Shown: one piece after another, positions 33,403-43,466 of the stretch
How the letters are laid out: each line of letters opens with the position of its first letter
Numbering within the stretch: position 1 is the first letter of the stretch
Assembly (NCBI GenBank): GCA_038199755.1
Contig: JBBPYR010000204.1
Coordinates: 1 to 62,244 of the forward strand
DNA length: 62,244 bases
Reading direction: 5' to 3'
Source: JBBPYR01 sp038199755
GTDB taxonomy: Bacteria; Chloroflexota; Ktedonobacteria; Ktedonobacterales; Ktedonobacteraceae
The notes under the pieces: generated by a model
The model's database searches: none
What the model was told of the DNA's origin: nothing
The model's input: the letters and a program-made list of their open reading frames with translations, nothing else
Made by a program: the position numbers and the translations under genes

Positions 33403-35538
33403 TTATTTTTTGCCCCGCTTGATCTTCTTTCGCAGCGTCTCTAGAACAATGGTGTCTTCAGCATTAAATTTGAATAGCACAATCAGTCCGACATAGAATG
33501 CTAGAAAAACGGGTACGAGAGCGAGTTCAAGAGAGAGTTGTTTCTTAAACACCATGATAGACCAGTGAGAGGGTCCCGTGAAGTACAGGAGTGCAGCAAT
33601 CACCAGGGCACTCATTACTCCTGCTCCCATTGGCTTAAGCACATCCCACTGGTAAGGATGAATTTTGAGCAACAGCCATACTTGAAGTAGTCGCATAAGA
33701 TTAACGACGGCGAGGGCCACGCCAGTGGCGACAGCGGTTCCCATTGCACCGTAGCGTGGCGTCAAAATGATGCCTAATACGAGGTTGACGACGACGGCTA
33801 CAAGCGAATTGATGAAAGAGAGCTTCTGATGGCCGGTCATAAGAAGCATATAGCCGACAGAGCCGGTTGCCGCATTGATGAAGCTGCCTATAGAGAGTGC
33901 AACGAGTAACGGCCAGGCCCCTACAAAGTCATCGCCCGATATTCCAAGTAAGGATTTAGAAAAGAGCGTTGTAACGAGGAAGATGGGCAAACTAAAAATG
34001 ATCGTCCATTTCGTCACAATCTTAAACATAATGGCAAGTTTCTGTTTCTCCCCTTTGCTGTAGAGTTCCGCTATAGTTGGGGCGAACATGCCATTAAAAG
34101 AGAACAAGGGCATCGAGATAAAAATGCTCAATTTGTTGGCTGCGGCATACCGTCCCAGTCCAACAGAAGAAATCGCATAAAAGGCGAGCAAGAGAGTATC
34201 TACCGACTCCAACACCATATCGGTAATAGAGCTCATGAAGTTCGGTACGGCAAAGCCAAGCCATTCGCGTACACGATACTCTCTCGGCTCTGTACTAGTA
34301 CCTGTGAAAGACGAAAGCTTGCGTTGGAAGAAGGACAGACAGAGTCCCGCGCTAACGAGAGTAGTAATAAGTGAAACTACTACAATTCCTTGGAGGGAGT
34401 GGAAGAAAAGTAGCACGAGGATTAACCCGAAGACCATGACTACGGGCACCACGAAGCGTTGCGAGAAAAGACGCCATTTGAACGCCTTGAACCCACTCAA
34501 ACCGCTACTCCATATATCTTGTACACTTGCCACTGGAATGATAAAAGCCATCAGCCGCAAAAGAGGCAGCACCGCTGGTGCTTTCATCTGGGCGGCGATG
34601 TAAGGAGCGAATAGAAAGACCAACACAGCCCCAAGTATTCCTGCTGCTGCTGCTGCCGCTGCGCAGAAAACAGTGAGACCCCGTAGCAGCCCTGGCTGCC
34701 TCTTACTCTGATAGATCGCCACGTAACGCACCATCGCGTCGTCAAGCCCTAAATTGAGAACCGATAGGAAAAGCGATATGACAGACATACCTAGCGAATA
34801 GAGGCCGAAGGGCCCTACACCAAAACCACGTTGAATAAGAAAACTACTACAATATTTGAGTACACTGCCAACCAGGTTGCCGATGCCAATTAGAGCTGCA
34901 TTGCTGGTAGCACCCGAAATCTCTGATTTCATCACGGGGGCTACTTGACCTTGCCGCTCCGCAACGCCTTTGAGCACCATCATGGGGATGGTGGCGTGCT
35001 TGTCAAACTCGGGATCTTCATCAAAGATGCTTTTACTGATTGCCACTACTGGAACAGTGACGCACTCGTCAAACGTAGGTTCGTCAAAGATGCCATCGCC
35101 GAAGTTATAAGATAGGTGCGCTCCCGGTTCATCGAGTTGCAATTTCGGCGTTCTCAACGAATGCGGTAGCGTCCTCTGTTTGAGCGAGAGCTTTGGTGGT
35201 ATAACGTTATGAGACCTTGGCGTTTCCAATTGCACCTGTTGATGAGAGTTGTGTATAGGGGCAGTAATGCGCTCATCAAACGTGGCAAAGATGCCATCGC
35301 CGACGCTATAAGCTAGGTGCGCCCCCGGTTCATCGAGTTGCAATTTCGGCGTTCTCAACGAATGCGGTAGCGTCCTCTGTTTGAGCGAGAGCTTTGGTGG
35401 TATAACGTTATGAGACCTTGGCGTTTCCAATTGCATCTGTTGGTGAGACTCATAGACAGTATCAGCAGGAAGTAAGTGCTTGACAGGAGTCAGAGACCCA
35501 GAAGTGTCTGGAGAAGATCGGTCGGAGTAGTTACTCAT
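33403..35538 (-). CDS. Wzx-type polysaccharide flippase with duplicated N-terminal extension
   Basis: Lipid-linked oligosaccharide flippase of the MATE/MOP superfamily, with about 12-14 membrane helices from residue 210 onward (AALIGIGNLVGSVLKYCSSFLIQRGFGVGPFGLYSLGMSV). It moves undecaprenyl-linked repeat units outward. A cytoplasmic extension of about 205 residues is unusual: a 67-residue unit starting HQQ(M/V)QLETPRSHNVIPPK is repeated, and the motif FDExxTxP appears three times (TFDERITAP, TFDECVTVP, EFDKHATIP). It overlaps the polymerase gene by eight bases. The extension may be a phosphorylation-dependent docking region; that is speculative. Confidence 0.88.
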   Translation of the reverse strand: MSNYSDRSSPDTSGSLTPVKHLLPADTVYESHQQMQLETPRSHNVIPPKLSLKQRTLPHSLRTPKLQLDEPGAHLAYSVGDGIFATFDERITAPIHNSHQQVQLETPRSHNVIPPKLSLKQRTLPHSLRTPKLQLDEPGAHLSYNFGDGIFDEPTFDECVTVPVVAISKSIFDEDPEFDKHATIPMMVLKGVAERQGQVAPVMKSEISGATSNAALIGIGNLVGSVLKYCSSFLIQRGFGVGPFGLYSLGMSVISLFLSVLNLGLDDAMVRYVAIYQSKRQPGLLRGLTVFCAAAAAAAGILGAVLVFLFAPYIAAQMKAPAVLPLLRLMAFIIPVASVQDIWSSGLSGFKAFKWRLFSQRFVVPVVMVFGLILVLLFFHSLQGIVVVSLITTLVSAGLCLSFFQRKLSSFTGTSTEPREYRVREWLGFAVPNFMSSITDMVLESVDTLLLAFYAISSVGLGRYAAANKLSIFISMPLFSFNGMFAPTIAELYSKGEKQKLAIMFKIVTKWTIIFSLPIFLVTTLFSKSLLGISGDDFVGAWPLLVALSIGSFINAATGSVGYMLLMTGHQKLSFINSLVAVVVNLVLGIILTPRYGAMGTAVATGVALAVVNLMRLLQVWLLLKIHPYQWDVLKPMGAGVMSALVIAALLYFTGPSHWSIMVFKKQLSLELALVPVFLAFYVGLIVLFKFNAEDTIVLETLRKKIKRGKK
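35106..35481 (-). repeat. 201-bp in-frame tandem duplication in flippase gene
   Basis: Two nearly identical stretches with a 201-base period encode the duplicated 67-residue unit of the flippase N-terminus. For example TAGGTGCG-type words begin at 35113 and 35314. High identity at the DNA level suggests a recent duplication with potential for copy-number change. Confidence 0.85.
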
Positions 35539-37099
35539 CTACGGTGCGCACTCCCTTCTGAGCTAATTTCCAGACTTGATCTTTGTATATAACACAGCCG
35601 TAAATAACCCATGCCATGAGTGCTTGAGGGAGTGAAACCAAGTGTAAGGCTTGGCGAGGCGGTAAAAAGAAATAGCCTGCCACAAAATCGCCTGCCGCCG
35701 ACCCGCAGATCAGTCCTACACCACTGAGTGCCAGAATACGGTCGTTGAGCTTTTCCGAGACGGTGGAGCGGCGAAAGAGCCGTACAGCGGCAGTAAAAAA
35801 AAGGATGATGAACACTACCTGGAAGCATAAGCCTAGCGGTCCAAGCTCCGCTAGCGTCTGAAGATACCCATTATGCGCCACTCCTAAACCTGATACATCG
35901 ATATTGCGTAAACCTTGAGGGAGATGGGAGAATACCCGATCGTATACCCATACATTCCCTGGTCCCACCCCAAGGATAGGTCGCTTACTCCAGACGCGGA
36001 TCATATCTTGCCAGATGATGAGTCGGTAGTAGTCGACAGATTTCACTTGCTGTAGCTTCTTGAAAAATGAAAAGGCCACAGGAATGAGAGGCAGGCCTGC
36101 AATACAGAAAAATACAAAGAGGCGGCGCGAGAACACGATAGTGATCACCGCTAACGCAACAATAGTTTCGAGCCACCAGCTGTTTTCTAGCGAAAGGTAG
36201 AGTGCCAGCAAGCAGAGTGCCAGAACGACGGCATACAAGCTTTTCTTACGCCAACTGCGAGTGCAGAGAACGTGAGCATAGGCAATAATGGATCCTAAAG
36301 CGAGTAGCTGGGCAAGAGCTTCTAAAGGGATCCATCCAATACTTGGAGAGGAATAGCGAAACTGGTACAAGTTTGCATTGACACGCCTGAATACAACGAA
36401 AATAGCGCAAGCTGCGATTATCGCCATGGCCATGTCCGCGTGCTGAACGTACTTTATCCACTGCCCTTTATTGGTCAAACAAGCAGAGACAGTAAAGAGA
36501 GTAATGAGCGGGATACAATACACCACAATAGCCACGCTCTCATCGAGAATGATTGGACTCCCAAGAACGGTGTGCGATACACCATACAACCATGTTCCCT
36601 GAGAGAGAACCTCCGAAATACATGCGATGAAGAACAGGCCAATGAGCGGCCAGATAATCCATAGGGAGGGCAGAACTAACTTCTTCGCACGTAGTCCTGC
36701 CTGTACGAGGGCCACGAAAAAGAGTAACAGCAGTAGAGGTTCAGCCGGTGAAATGTAGAGTGAGTCAAACTTTATCGCCGTCGGGATGAGCGGCGTCACA
36801 AGAGCTGTCAACACTACTAAGCCAATTTCTAAGCGCCAGACAGCGAGGAAGAAGAGAAGAGAGGCCGCTATTCCGCCGAAAATTTCCTTTGGAGCATCAA
36901 GGGCTGATTGTCCGAGAATTGCGGCCACAACGCTGCCGAGAACAGCGAGCGCAAGAGGATACCACCAAAACTGCACCGTTCGCAATAAGAGAATACGTCT
37001 CTGACGCCGTTGATACAGATGCATCTGTTCAAAGCGGCCAGACATATTCTTCTCGTTAGGCGGAAATGCGCTATTGGGGGATATACCAGGAATATGCAT
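35531..37099 (-). CDS. O-antigen polymerase/ligase-like membrane protein (Wzy/WaaL)
   Basis: 522-residue protein with about a dozen hydrophobic segments and a large loop. The Wzy_C region is recognisable in DYYRLIIWQDMIRVWSKRPILGVGPGNVWVY followed by GLGVAHNGYLQTLAELGPLGL, with the conserved HN motif of O-antigen ligases and polymerases. It probably polymerises repeat units outside the membrane. It forms a polymerase-flippase pair with the overlapping downstream gene and follows the Wzc-like kinase gene. Confidence 0.88.
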   Translation of the reverse strand: MHIPGISPNSAFPPNEKNMSGRFEQMHLYQRRQRRILLLRTVQFWWYPLALAVLGSVVAAILGQSALDAPKEIFGGIAASLLFFLAVWRLEIGLVVLTALVTPLIPTAIKFDSLYISPAEPLLLLLFFVALVQAGLRAKKLVLPSLWIIWPLIGLFFIACISEVLSQGTWLYGVSHTVLGSPIILDESVAIVVYCIPLITLFTVSACLTNKGQWIKYVQHADMAMAIIAACAIFVVFRRVNANLYQFRYSSPSIGWIPLEALAQLLALGSIIAYAHVLCTRSWRKKSLYAVVLALCLLALYLSLENSWWLETIVALAVITIVFSRRLFVFFCIAGLPLIPVAFSFFKKLQQVKSVDYYRLIIWQDMIRVWSKRPILGVGPGNVWVYDRVFSHLPQGLRNIDVSGLGVAHNGYLQTLAELGPLGLCFQVVFIILFFTAAVRLFRRSTVSEKLNDRILALSGVGLICGSAAGDFVAGYFFLPPRQALHLVSLPQALMAWVIYGCVIYKDQVWKLAQKGVRTVDE

Positions 37100-37228
37100 A
37101 GAGCGCTCTCATCTCTTTCTGACTACAACTACTATTGGTAGTTCCTTGAAGGACTGCCACCAGGAAGTAGTAAACTATCTCTGTCTTTACAACTTAGCCG
37201 TTACGATGACCCTACTCCCAACTACCCA

Positions 37229-38905
37229 CTAGCTCTGTTTCAATGAAAGTGAAGGTTGTATGGGCCCAGGAAGTGTCTTGGTAAGTCCCACATTTGGTTT
37301 CAGTCCATTGCCGCGTGTATTGAAACTTTCTTGTGAAGTAGGCTCCCCCTTGTCAGAAGTAACATCCTTGGACAGCGCACTCGCGTAGTAGGAGTCATTT
37401 CCTTTTCGAGAAAGACGATTGAGAACAACACCGACACGTGCATGGGCAAGAGATGCTATGATCTCTTTCGCTCGCAATAACAATGGGAACCGTGTGCGGC
37501 TAGAATCAACCACCATCAGCACGCCATCAACCATATTTGCTACAACAGTTGCTTCTGCACCGCTTAACAGGGAAGGTCCATCGATGATGATCACGTCTGC
37601 CTTTTTACGTAATTGCTCCAATATCGTGGGTAACCTTTTTCCCAAGAAAAGAGAGGCATCCTGTATTGGATTTCCACCAGGAAGCAACCAGACATTAGGC
37701 ACAGTTGTGCGTTGCACAGCATCATCAACGGTAGTACCCTTAGCCATCAGTAATCCACTTAGGCCAACACCAGAAGGTTTAACGCCCAAAAAGAGATGAG
37801 TGGCAGATTGGTCCAAATGGGCATCTACTATGACGATTGAGTAGCCAGCATGTGCGAGAGACGCTGCCAAACCAATAGCCGTACTCGTTTTCCCTTCCGC
37901 AGATCGAACACTGGTGACGAGTAATGTTGCTGCGTGTGGCATAGCCCACTGATCGGGCAAAACACCAGTGAGGCGCAGATTAGCACAGATATCTGCGAAT
38001 TGGCGCATATTTAACCCTTGAAGATTCGCAGGCTTCGTAGCCTGCTCTTTGTTGTTGGAAAGACTACCTAGATAAGCTACTCCTAGCTTTTCCTTGATTT
38101 CTTCTTCACTATGCAAGCGGTTATCCAGAAAGATAAGCAACAACATCACAAGAATTCCTACCAACAGCCCGACGCCTGCAGTGGCAGCGAGGACAAGGTT
38201 TGCTTTCACAGCAGATGTTGCGTCTTTCGCAGTTGCCAGTTGGATAACGGTGACGTTACTCGTTGCTGTTGTAGGCAGTGTCACCAACTGCGATTGAATT
38301 GCGTCAATGTTATGGATAGTGTCGTTCAACTCGGCTTGATAGACGGCATAATGCGGATCTGTATTATTGGGAACTGTTTCCAGGGATGCCTCGTTCGCGA
38401 GTTTCTGCTTTTGATACGTGGCCAACTGACCTTGCAGGTTATCACGCATTGCTTTAAGCCTCTGCTGATTCTGTGCCAGAATATAGGCTTCAAACCCAGT
38501 AGCAACATCATTAGCTAAGGCGGCAGAGTCACTGGCTTTCGAGGTTGATGCAATGATACTCACCGTGGGAGAGGTTGATGAACTACTCGCTGTGATATCG
38601 ACCAGAAGATCATCAGCACTATATCCACGATTTTGGATGTCTGGTGTTGACTTGTACACGGCTTGCATGACTGTGCGTGAAGGTATCTCAGATGCATAGT
38701 CGGCAGCCAAACCAATGCCGTCATTTGATGATAACGTCGGACTGGTGTTATCTCCAATCAAACCGGCGTTAATATACAGCGTTGAGGATGCTTGAAGAAC
38801 TGCACCTTGCCCTTTTGCAAGGTAGACACCTATAAGAGTTGCGAGTACAGCACAGGTGAGTACTACCCAGCCGTACTTCTTTATGCTCGGCAAATAACGT
38901 TTCAA
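37229..38905 (-). CDS. Wzc-like fused co-polymerase and tyrosine kinase
   Basis: 558-residue fusion of a Wzz domain (membrane helices near residues 12-30 and 236-260) and a cytoplasmic BY-kinase domain. The Walker A VRSAEGKTSTA (about 333-343) and A' motif IVIVDAHLDQ are intact, as is the Walker B VIIIDGPSLL. A short tail has YY (DSYYAS) rather than a Tyr cluster. It controls polymer length and export. TTG at 38905 with GGAAGGA eight bases upstream gives (M)KRYLPSIKKYGW, a family-like start; the longer ORF has no matching ribosome site. Contrast the P-loop-less CpsD at 5 kb. Confidence 0.88.
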   Translation of the reverse strand: MKRYLPSIKKYGWVVLTCAVLATLIGVYLAKGQGAVLQASSTLYINAGLIGDNTSPTLSSNDGIGLAADYASEIPSRTVMQAVYKSTPDIQNRGYSADDLLVDITASSSSTSPTVSIIASTSKASDSAALANDVATGFEAYILAQNQQRLKAMRDNLQGQLATYQKQKLANEASLETVPNNTDPHYAVYQAELNDTIHNIDAIQSQLVTLPTTATSNVTVIQLATAKDATSAVKANLVLAATAGVGLLVGILVMLLLIFLDNRLHSEEEIKEKLGVAYLGSLSNNKEQATKPANLQGLNMRQFADICANLRLTGVLPDQWAMPHAATLLVTSVRSAEGKTSTAIGLAASLAHAGYSIVIVDAHLDQSATHLFLGVKPSGVGLSGLLMAKGTTVDDAVQRTTVPNVWLLPGGNPIQDASLFLGKRLPTILEQLRKKADVIIIDGPSLLSGAEATVVANMVDGVLMVVDSSRTRFPLLLRAKEIIASLAHARVGVVLNRLSRKGNDSYYASALSKDVTSDKGEPTSQESFNTRGNGLKPNVGLTKTLPGPIQPSLSLKQS

Positions 38906-39137
38906 TGACTGTTCCTTCCATAATAGAGAATGTGTGACGAGGGTGAGCCAAAACAGCTGCATTTCCTGTGACGAGAACTGTCAGATCCCTAATAGTCATT
39001 CATGTCTATGTACCTATGTATTTATTGTCTGGTAGTATACCGTAACGAGCCTTACTATCCTCCAAAGCAAGGTGTTGTGCTTCGGTAGTGATTCGCCCAA
39101 GGTGGTTGACATCTCTCAACCACCTCTACTCTTGGGG

Positions 39138-40361
39138 TTAAGCAGAGAGAAAGACTTTCACCATCACAACTTGATTGCTCTGGAGGATGCTATTTTGATT
39201 GGTTGCGTAGAAAGCAACTATGCCTTCTTGAAGACCTTTTTCGTTCAATTGATACGTGATAGATTTCGTGAAGCTCGCCTGACCAGAAGAACTGCTGGGG
39301 ATCGCACCCGAGTCACCGACTTTGTTGTAGAGGTCATTGTAGATTACGATATGACCGAGGGTAGTGCCTGTAGCGAAGGAGCTACCGCTTGCATTTACTG
39401 GATTACTCACTTGTATGCCTGTGGTAGGAGTATTGAGCATGGCACTACCGTCAAGCGATGTTACTTGTGCGACTTCATAAATGTTGCTCGTGACTCCATC
39501 GAGATGGAACATATTTGCAATAAATCCACCTCCACCCGGTCCCAAATTAGTGACGGCCGCAATATATGTTCCAGTACTCAGGCTATATCTTACGGTCGAA
39601 GCGCTGAAGTTCGTCCAATAAAAGATGTGTTTCGCAAGATTATTCACAACACCGTAGAATGTCGCCTTCCAAGCATCGTGCTTGTCACCAGCGACGAGTT
39701 CAGCATTGAGTTGAGCCTGGGCCTGCTCTGCCTGATAGTGATTGGTATCGGGATACATTCCAGGAAAGAGAATTTGCACGAAAGTTGCATTGGATGGGTT
39801 CCATTGATACTCTTTGAAGATATCATGTACAGATTTGACGGAATCCCCCGCGCCAATCTCAGCAGTCATGATTGTCCCTACTGTGCTGATCTGTACATCT
39901 CCGTGCAGTAGTCCGAGGGAACTAAAACGCCGAACAGGAGTTCCCGTTATATTGTCGTAGACATAGCAGTCCGATTTGGCATCCGGTGAATAAGAGCGCA
40001 CGTTCACCACCGCCTGCAGTGTCCCATTCCCTTCCAGATTACCGCATATCACCTTCTCTACTTTATTTATGTTGGCTTTCGTTCCAACCAGACTGTCCCA
40101 GTTAAGTGAGAGACCAGAAGGGCATCCTATAACTTGAAGCGTAATTGTTGGCAACGTCGCTGTTGGTGTGGCTGACCCAGTAGGTACGGAGGAGGTAGGA
40201 GTAGTCGTAGATATTTGACTTCCACTTTGTGCTGGATGAAACGTAGAGCACGCGGTGAGTAGTACTATCAGGCTGCAAAGCAGTACGATACCGCCAATAT
40301 CTACACGCCTACAGAATTGCATTTGTTGTTGTACAACTCTCCAATATCTATGTGTTTGCAC
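39138..40361 (-). CDS. Lipoprotein of unknown function
   Basis: 407-residue secreted protein. The N-terminus has a hydrophobic stretch ending LIVLLTAC, a lipobox, followed by a Thr/Ser/Pro-rich linker (TTTPTSSVPTGSATPTATLP). The body has no recognised domain; blocks like GNLEGNGTLQAVVNVRSYSPDAKSDCYVYDNI recall VCBS/FG-GAP-like repeats that bind calcium or sugars, but this is weak. Start is GTG with AAAGGAG six bases upstream. Its leader and first 40 codons resemble those of the propeller gene upstream (41841), implying a shared origin. Confidence 0.65.
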   Translation of the reverse strand: MQTHRYWRVVQQQMQFCRRVDIGGIVLLCSLIVLLTACSTFHPAQSGSQISTTTPTSSVPTGSATPTATLPTITLQVIGCPSGLSLNWDSLVGTKANINKVEKVICGNLEGNGTLQAVVNVRSYSPDAKSDCYVYDNITGTPVRRFSSLGLLHGDVQISTVGTIMTAEIGAGDSVKSVHDIFKEYQWNPSNATFVQILFPGMYPDTNHYQAEQAQAQLNAELVAGDKHDAWKATFYGVVNNLAKHIFYWTNFSASTVRYSLSTGTYIAAVTNLGPGGGGFIANMFHLDGVTSNIYEVAQVTSLDGSAMLNTPTTGIQVSNPVNASGSSFATGTTLGHIVIYNDLYNKVGDSGAIPSSSSGQASFTKSITYQLNEKGLQEGIVAFYATNQNSILQSNQVVMVKVFLSA

Positions 40362-40515
40362 AGCTTACTCCTTTGCAGTTGATATATGGCCAAATGCTCA
40401 CAACAGCAGTGAGATGGTCTGTCTTAATGGACAGACGTCAGATAAGTGCGTCGAATAACACCTATCCAGGAACAGAGCCCTCTTTGTTTAAGGGGACGAC
40501 GGGTTTAGAGTTACT

Positions 40516-41841
40516 CTAGGCTTGGAACCGGGCAATCTTAATAATGGCTCTTCCATTGACATTCTCTAGAGGCAGATAGATATCGTGTGTCTGCTGATTG
40601 ACAGCTATCGTATGAGCGTGAGAAGAAACGAATCCTTCCGCTACCTTGTGCGATTTGAGTCCCTGCTCCACAAAGACAGAGATAATACCGCTCTCTGCGG
40701 CGACGTAGAGTATATGACGGCCATTGTCCAAGGCCAAAACGTCCGGTCCGTTCCCAACGGATGATATATCTGTCTCCTTCATGGTATGCATATCAATCTC
40801 TAGCAATTTCTCATTGCCGTCGCAAGCAACAAAGGCGAGACGATTGGTTGCATCAATGTTGAGACCATGATTGTGGGTACAGCCAGGGAGAGGATAGTGA
40901 GCGATCACCTTGTCTGTGACAGGGTCAATCGCCTCTAGCTGATTGACAGTTTGTACATTTACAAAAATGAGATGTGAAATAGCGTCGTATTGTGTGTTAC
41001 CCGCTTCTCCATCCAGATGCACAACATCCACCTGCTTTTCGCTGCGCACGTCGATCACTGCATCAGCATGTCCATTCTCCTCTGATACAAATAGTTTGTG
41101 CTGTATTGGGTCATAGGCCATACCATCTGGTCCTGCTCCGACGGGAATAGTCGCAATGATCTGATGCATTTGCTCATCAATGGCAAACACCTCGTTTTTG
41201 GTTCCAGAAGAAACGTAGGCCCGTCCGAGTTCGGGAATGGTGACGACGCCGTGGCCATCAGGAATGCCAGGAATCTCTCCAACAACCTTCTGAGAGCGGG
41301 TATCGAAAAGCAGTACCGAGCTTGCTCCGGAGCGAGAAATAACTAGCAGACCCGTTCGTGCATCCAGACTCTGGTAATCAAAACGCGTAGCCGCACCAGA
41401 TAAAGGAACATCCTTGATGGTCTGCAATGCGATGGGGACACGTCTGAGGGCACGATGCACGTAAAGAGTGAGTAGCCCACCTGCTATAATCACCACGACA
41501 CTGATAAGGCTCGCTATGAAAAGGAACCGTCGCGTTCTCTTCGGTTTCTTCTCGAGTTCCTCAAAGCGCGGAGGCACCTGTTGAAATTGTCGTCGGGGTA
41601 TTTGTTGCACTTGCTGTGGTACTTGTTGCACTTCATGATCTTTTTCCCATTGCAGTAACCTGTACTTCTTGAGCAGAGAAAGGCTGATTTTACCCTTTAG
41701 AGATTCTCGCCATAAGAGGGGAAGAGAAACTTCTTGCCGTAGTACTGCTAAGCTACAAAGTAGGGCAATCCAGCAAACACCTACATAGTGATAACCTGGC
41801 ATCCAGCGTTGTACCACTTTCTCATATCTGTAGTCCAGCAC
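40516..41841 (-). CDS. Membrane-anchored YncE-like beta-propeller protein
   Basis: 441-residue protein with two hydrophobic segments (near residues 20-38 and 106-128, RFLFIASLISVVVIIAGGLLTLYVH) and a Gln/Pro/Arg-rich cytoplasmic stretch (VQQVPQQVQQIPRRQFQQVPP). An extracellular seven-bladed-type propeller follows, with repeated blocks such as VVGEIPGIPDGHGVVTIPE, ATIPVGAGPDGMAYDP and GCTHNHGLNIDATNRLAFV, as in 40-residue YVTN/YncE proteins. Function unknown; such propellers bind ligands or surface partners. GTG start with AAAGGAG. First gene of the minus-strand series, divergent from a GT4 gene. Confidence 0.8.
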   Translation of the reverse strand: MLDYRYEKVVQRWMPGYHYVGVCWIALLCSLAVLRQEVSLPLLWRESLKGKISLSLLKKYRLLQWEKDHEVQQVPQQVQQIPRRQFQQVPPRFEELEKKPKRTRRFLFIASLISVVVIIAGGLLTLYVHRALRRVPIALQTIKDVPLSGAATRFDYQSLDARTGLLVISRSGASSVLLFDTRSQKVVGEIPGIPDGHGVVTIPELGRAYVSSGTKNEVFAIDEQMHQIIATIPVGAGPDGMAYDPIQHKLFVSEENGHADAVIDVRSEKQVDVVHLDGEAGNTQYDAISHLIFVNVQTVNQLEAIDPVTDKVIAHYPLPGCTHNHGLNIDATNRLAFVACDGNEKLLEIDMHTMKETDISSVGNGPDVLALDNGRHILYVAAESGIISVFVEQGLKSHKVAEGFVSSHAHTIAVNQQTHDIYLPLENVNGRAIIKIARFQA

Positions 41842-42120
41842 AACTTACTCCTTTACGTAGGGCCAAACTCTTACAATAAAAGATAAAGTATCTATCTTAC
41901 TCAGCAGACGACGTATATTACATTGAGTAACATCTATCTAAATTCATAGCCTTCTTTGCCTACAAATAATGTTGAGTTTGAGTAAGGGGTGTTCTTGGCC
42001 CAACCAACTCTAGCTTGCACTTTCTCACACGGTCAGGTACACTAGCAACTCAAGCAAAATAGACGGTATCTTCTTACCACATGGTGGTGCATTATTTAGT
42101 GAAATGAGTGAGGTGTAGTC

Positions 42121-43386
42121 ATGCGTATTTTGTTACTTAGCAACCTCTATCCCCCTGATGTGCAGGGAGGAGCAGAAATTCTAGCAGCGGACATTGCCAC
42201 AGGTTTGGAAAAACTGGGACACGAAGTGCTCGTCCTTACTAGTACACCAGGGTCTCCTCGCAAAGAGGGTGCAGTATGGCGCACCTTGAGTAGTGCTCCA
42301 CCTGCACACTTTGATCGGCAACGTCCTGTCTGGCAACAGCTCAAGCTTCTCTTCAACTACTACCGTCGCTATCATCATTGCGCTAATGCGAGAGAACTCC
42401 AGCGGGTTGTCACTGTAACTCAACCCGATGTGGTGTATATCTGGGAAATTACAGGTATTGGGGTGAATTCAATTCTTAGAGTACTATCGCGTCTGTCCAT
42501 TCCCATTGTCTTTCATCTTGGAAGCTACTGGTTACTCTACGCACGTTCACCGGAGACAGAACAATCGCGCTTGCATAAGCGTCAGATCAAGCAGTGGTTG
42601 ATTGGAACCATTACTATCCCCCAACACGCATCATTCATTGCCGTCAGCGAAACAGTCAAGCAGGAATACATACGAGCAGGCTTTGATCAAGAGCACATTG
42701 AGGTGATTTATAACGGTATCGACTCACGCTTTCTATCATTGACAAGTGCTCAAAGTACTACTCATAGGAATTTTGAGTTACTCTTCGTAGGGCGCTTACG
42801 TATCGAGAAAGGAATCCTTGTGTTACTCAAGGCACTTGATCTTCTGGTAAACGGTTCTGAGCAACTCGACGGAAGAGTGCCTGATCTCCATCTCAATATC
42901 TTTGGTACTGGCGATCAAGTGTATTACAACGAGCTACAAGATTTCTTGCGTGAAAAGGGACTTTCACAGAACGTCACTTTTCAGGGCAGAGTTTCTCAAG
43001 ATGAACTGATCGAGCGTTATGATTGCTCGGACATACTCATTGTTCCTTCACTTTGGCAGGAGCCGTTCGGTCTGGTTGCGGTAGAGGCAATGGCTCGAGG
43101 ACTGCCTGTGATTGCATCTCACGTTGGTGGACTAGCAGAAATCCTTACACATGGTAAGCATGGCCTTCTTGTTGAGCCGGGAAATGAAAGAGCACTAGCA
43201 GTTGCCATTCGACAACTGCAGACCGACCCTGATAAGCGCATGCAACTTGGTCAGACAGCGCGGGTGCTGGTCCAGGAGCGATTCTTGATTGAAAAGAATG
43301 CGCGAAGAGTTGAACAGCACTTACTGAGAGTCATACAGTCTAACGAGCAAGGCTTTGTTCCGCAACATGGCATTGGTGTTCTGTAA
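42121..43386 (+). CDS. GT4 family glycosyltransferase
   Basis: 421-residue GT-B enzyme. MRILLLSNLYPPDVQGGAEILAADIATGL is the family start with the GG(A/S)E motif; LLFVGRLRIEKGILVLLKAL and IVPSLWQEPFGLVAVEAMARGLPVIASHVGGLAEI form the donor site. A sugar transferase of the second polysaccharide locus; donor unknown. First gene of a plus-strand series with the glycoside-hydrolase-like and heptose-kinase genes. The gap before it (about 280 bases) contains a short CCAC/GTGG stem but no clear promoter. Confidence 0.9.
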   Translation: MRILLLSNLYPPDVQGGAEILAADIATGLEKLGHEVLVLTSTPGSPRKEGAVWRTLSSAPPAHFDRQRPVWQQLKLLFNYYRRYHHCANARELQRVVTVTQPDVVYIWEITGIGVNSILRVLSRLSIPIVFHLGSYWLLYARSPETEQSRLHKRQIKQWLIGTITIPQHASFIAVSETVKQEYIRAGFDQEHIEVIYNGIDSRFLSLTSAQSTTHRNFELLFVGRLRIEKGILVLLKALDLLVNGSEQLDGRVPDLHLNIFGTGDQVYYNELQDFLREKGLSQNVTFQGRVSQDELIERYDCSDILIVPSLWQEPFGLVAVEAMARGLPVIASHVGGLAEILTHGKHGLLVEPGNERALAVAIRQLQTDPDKRMQLGQTARVLVQERFLIEKNARRVEQHLLRVIQSNEQGFVPQHGIGVL

Positions 43387-43466
43387 CATTGATGATCATT
43401 GACTTACGAGAACAAGTAGCGTAGTACGTATTAACTATCTACTCTATAACATAACGGAGATAAAAA

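Noticed and set aside
39072..39911. 279-codon plus-strand ORF
   Set aside because: Fully antisense to the lipoprotein gene, Cys/His-rich composition without domains; a shadow frame.
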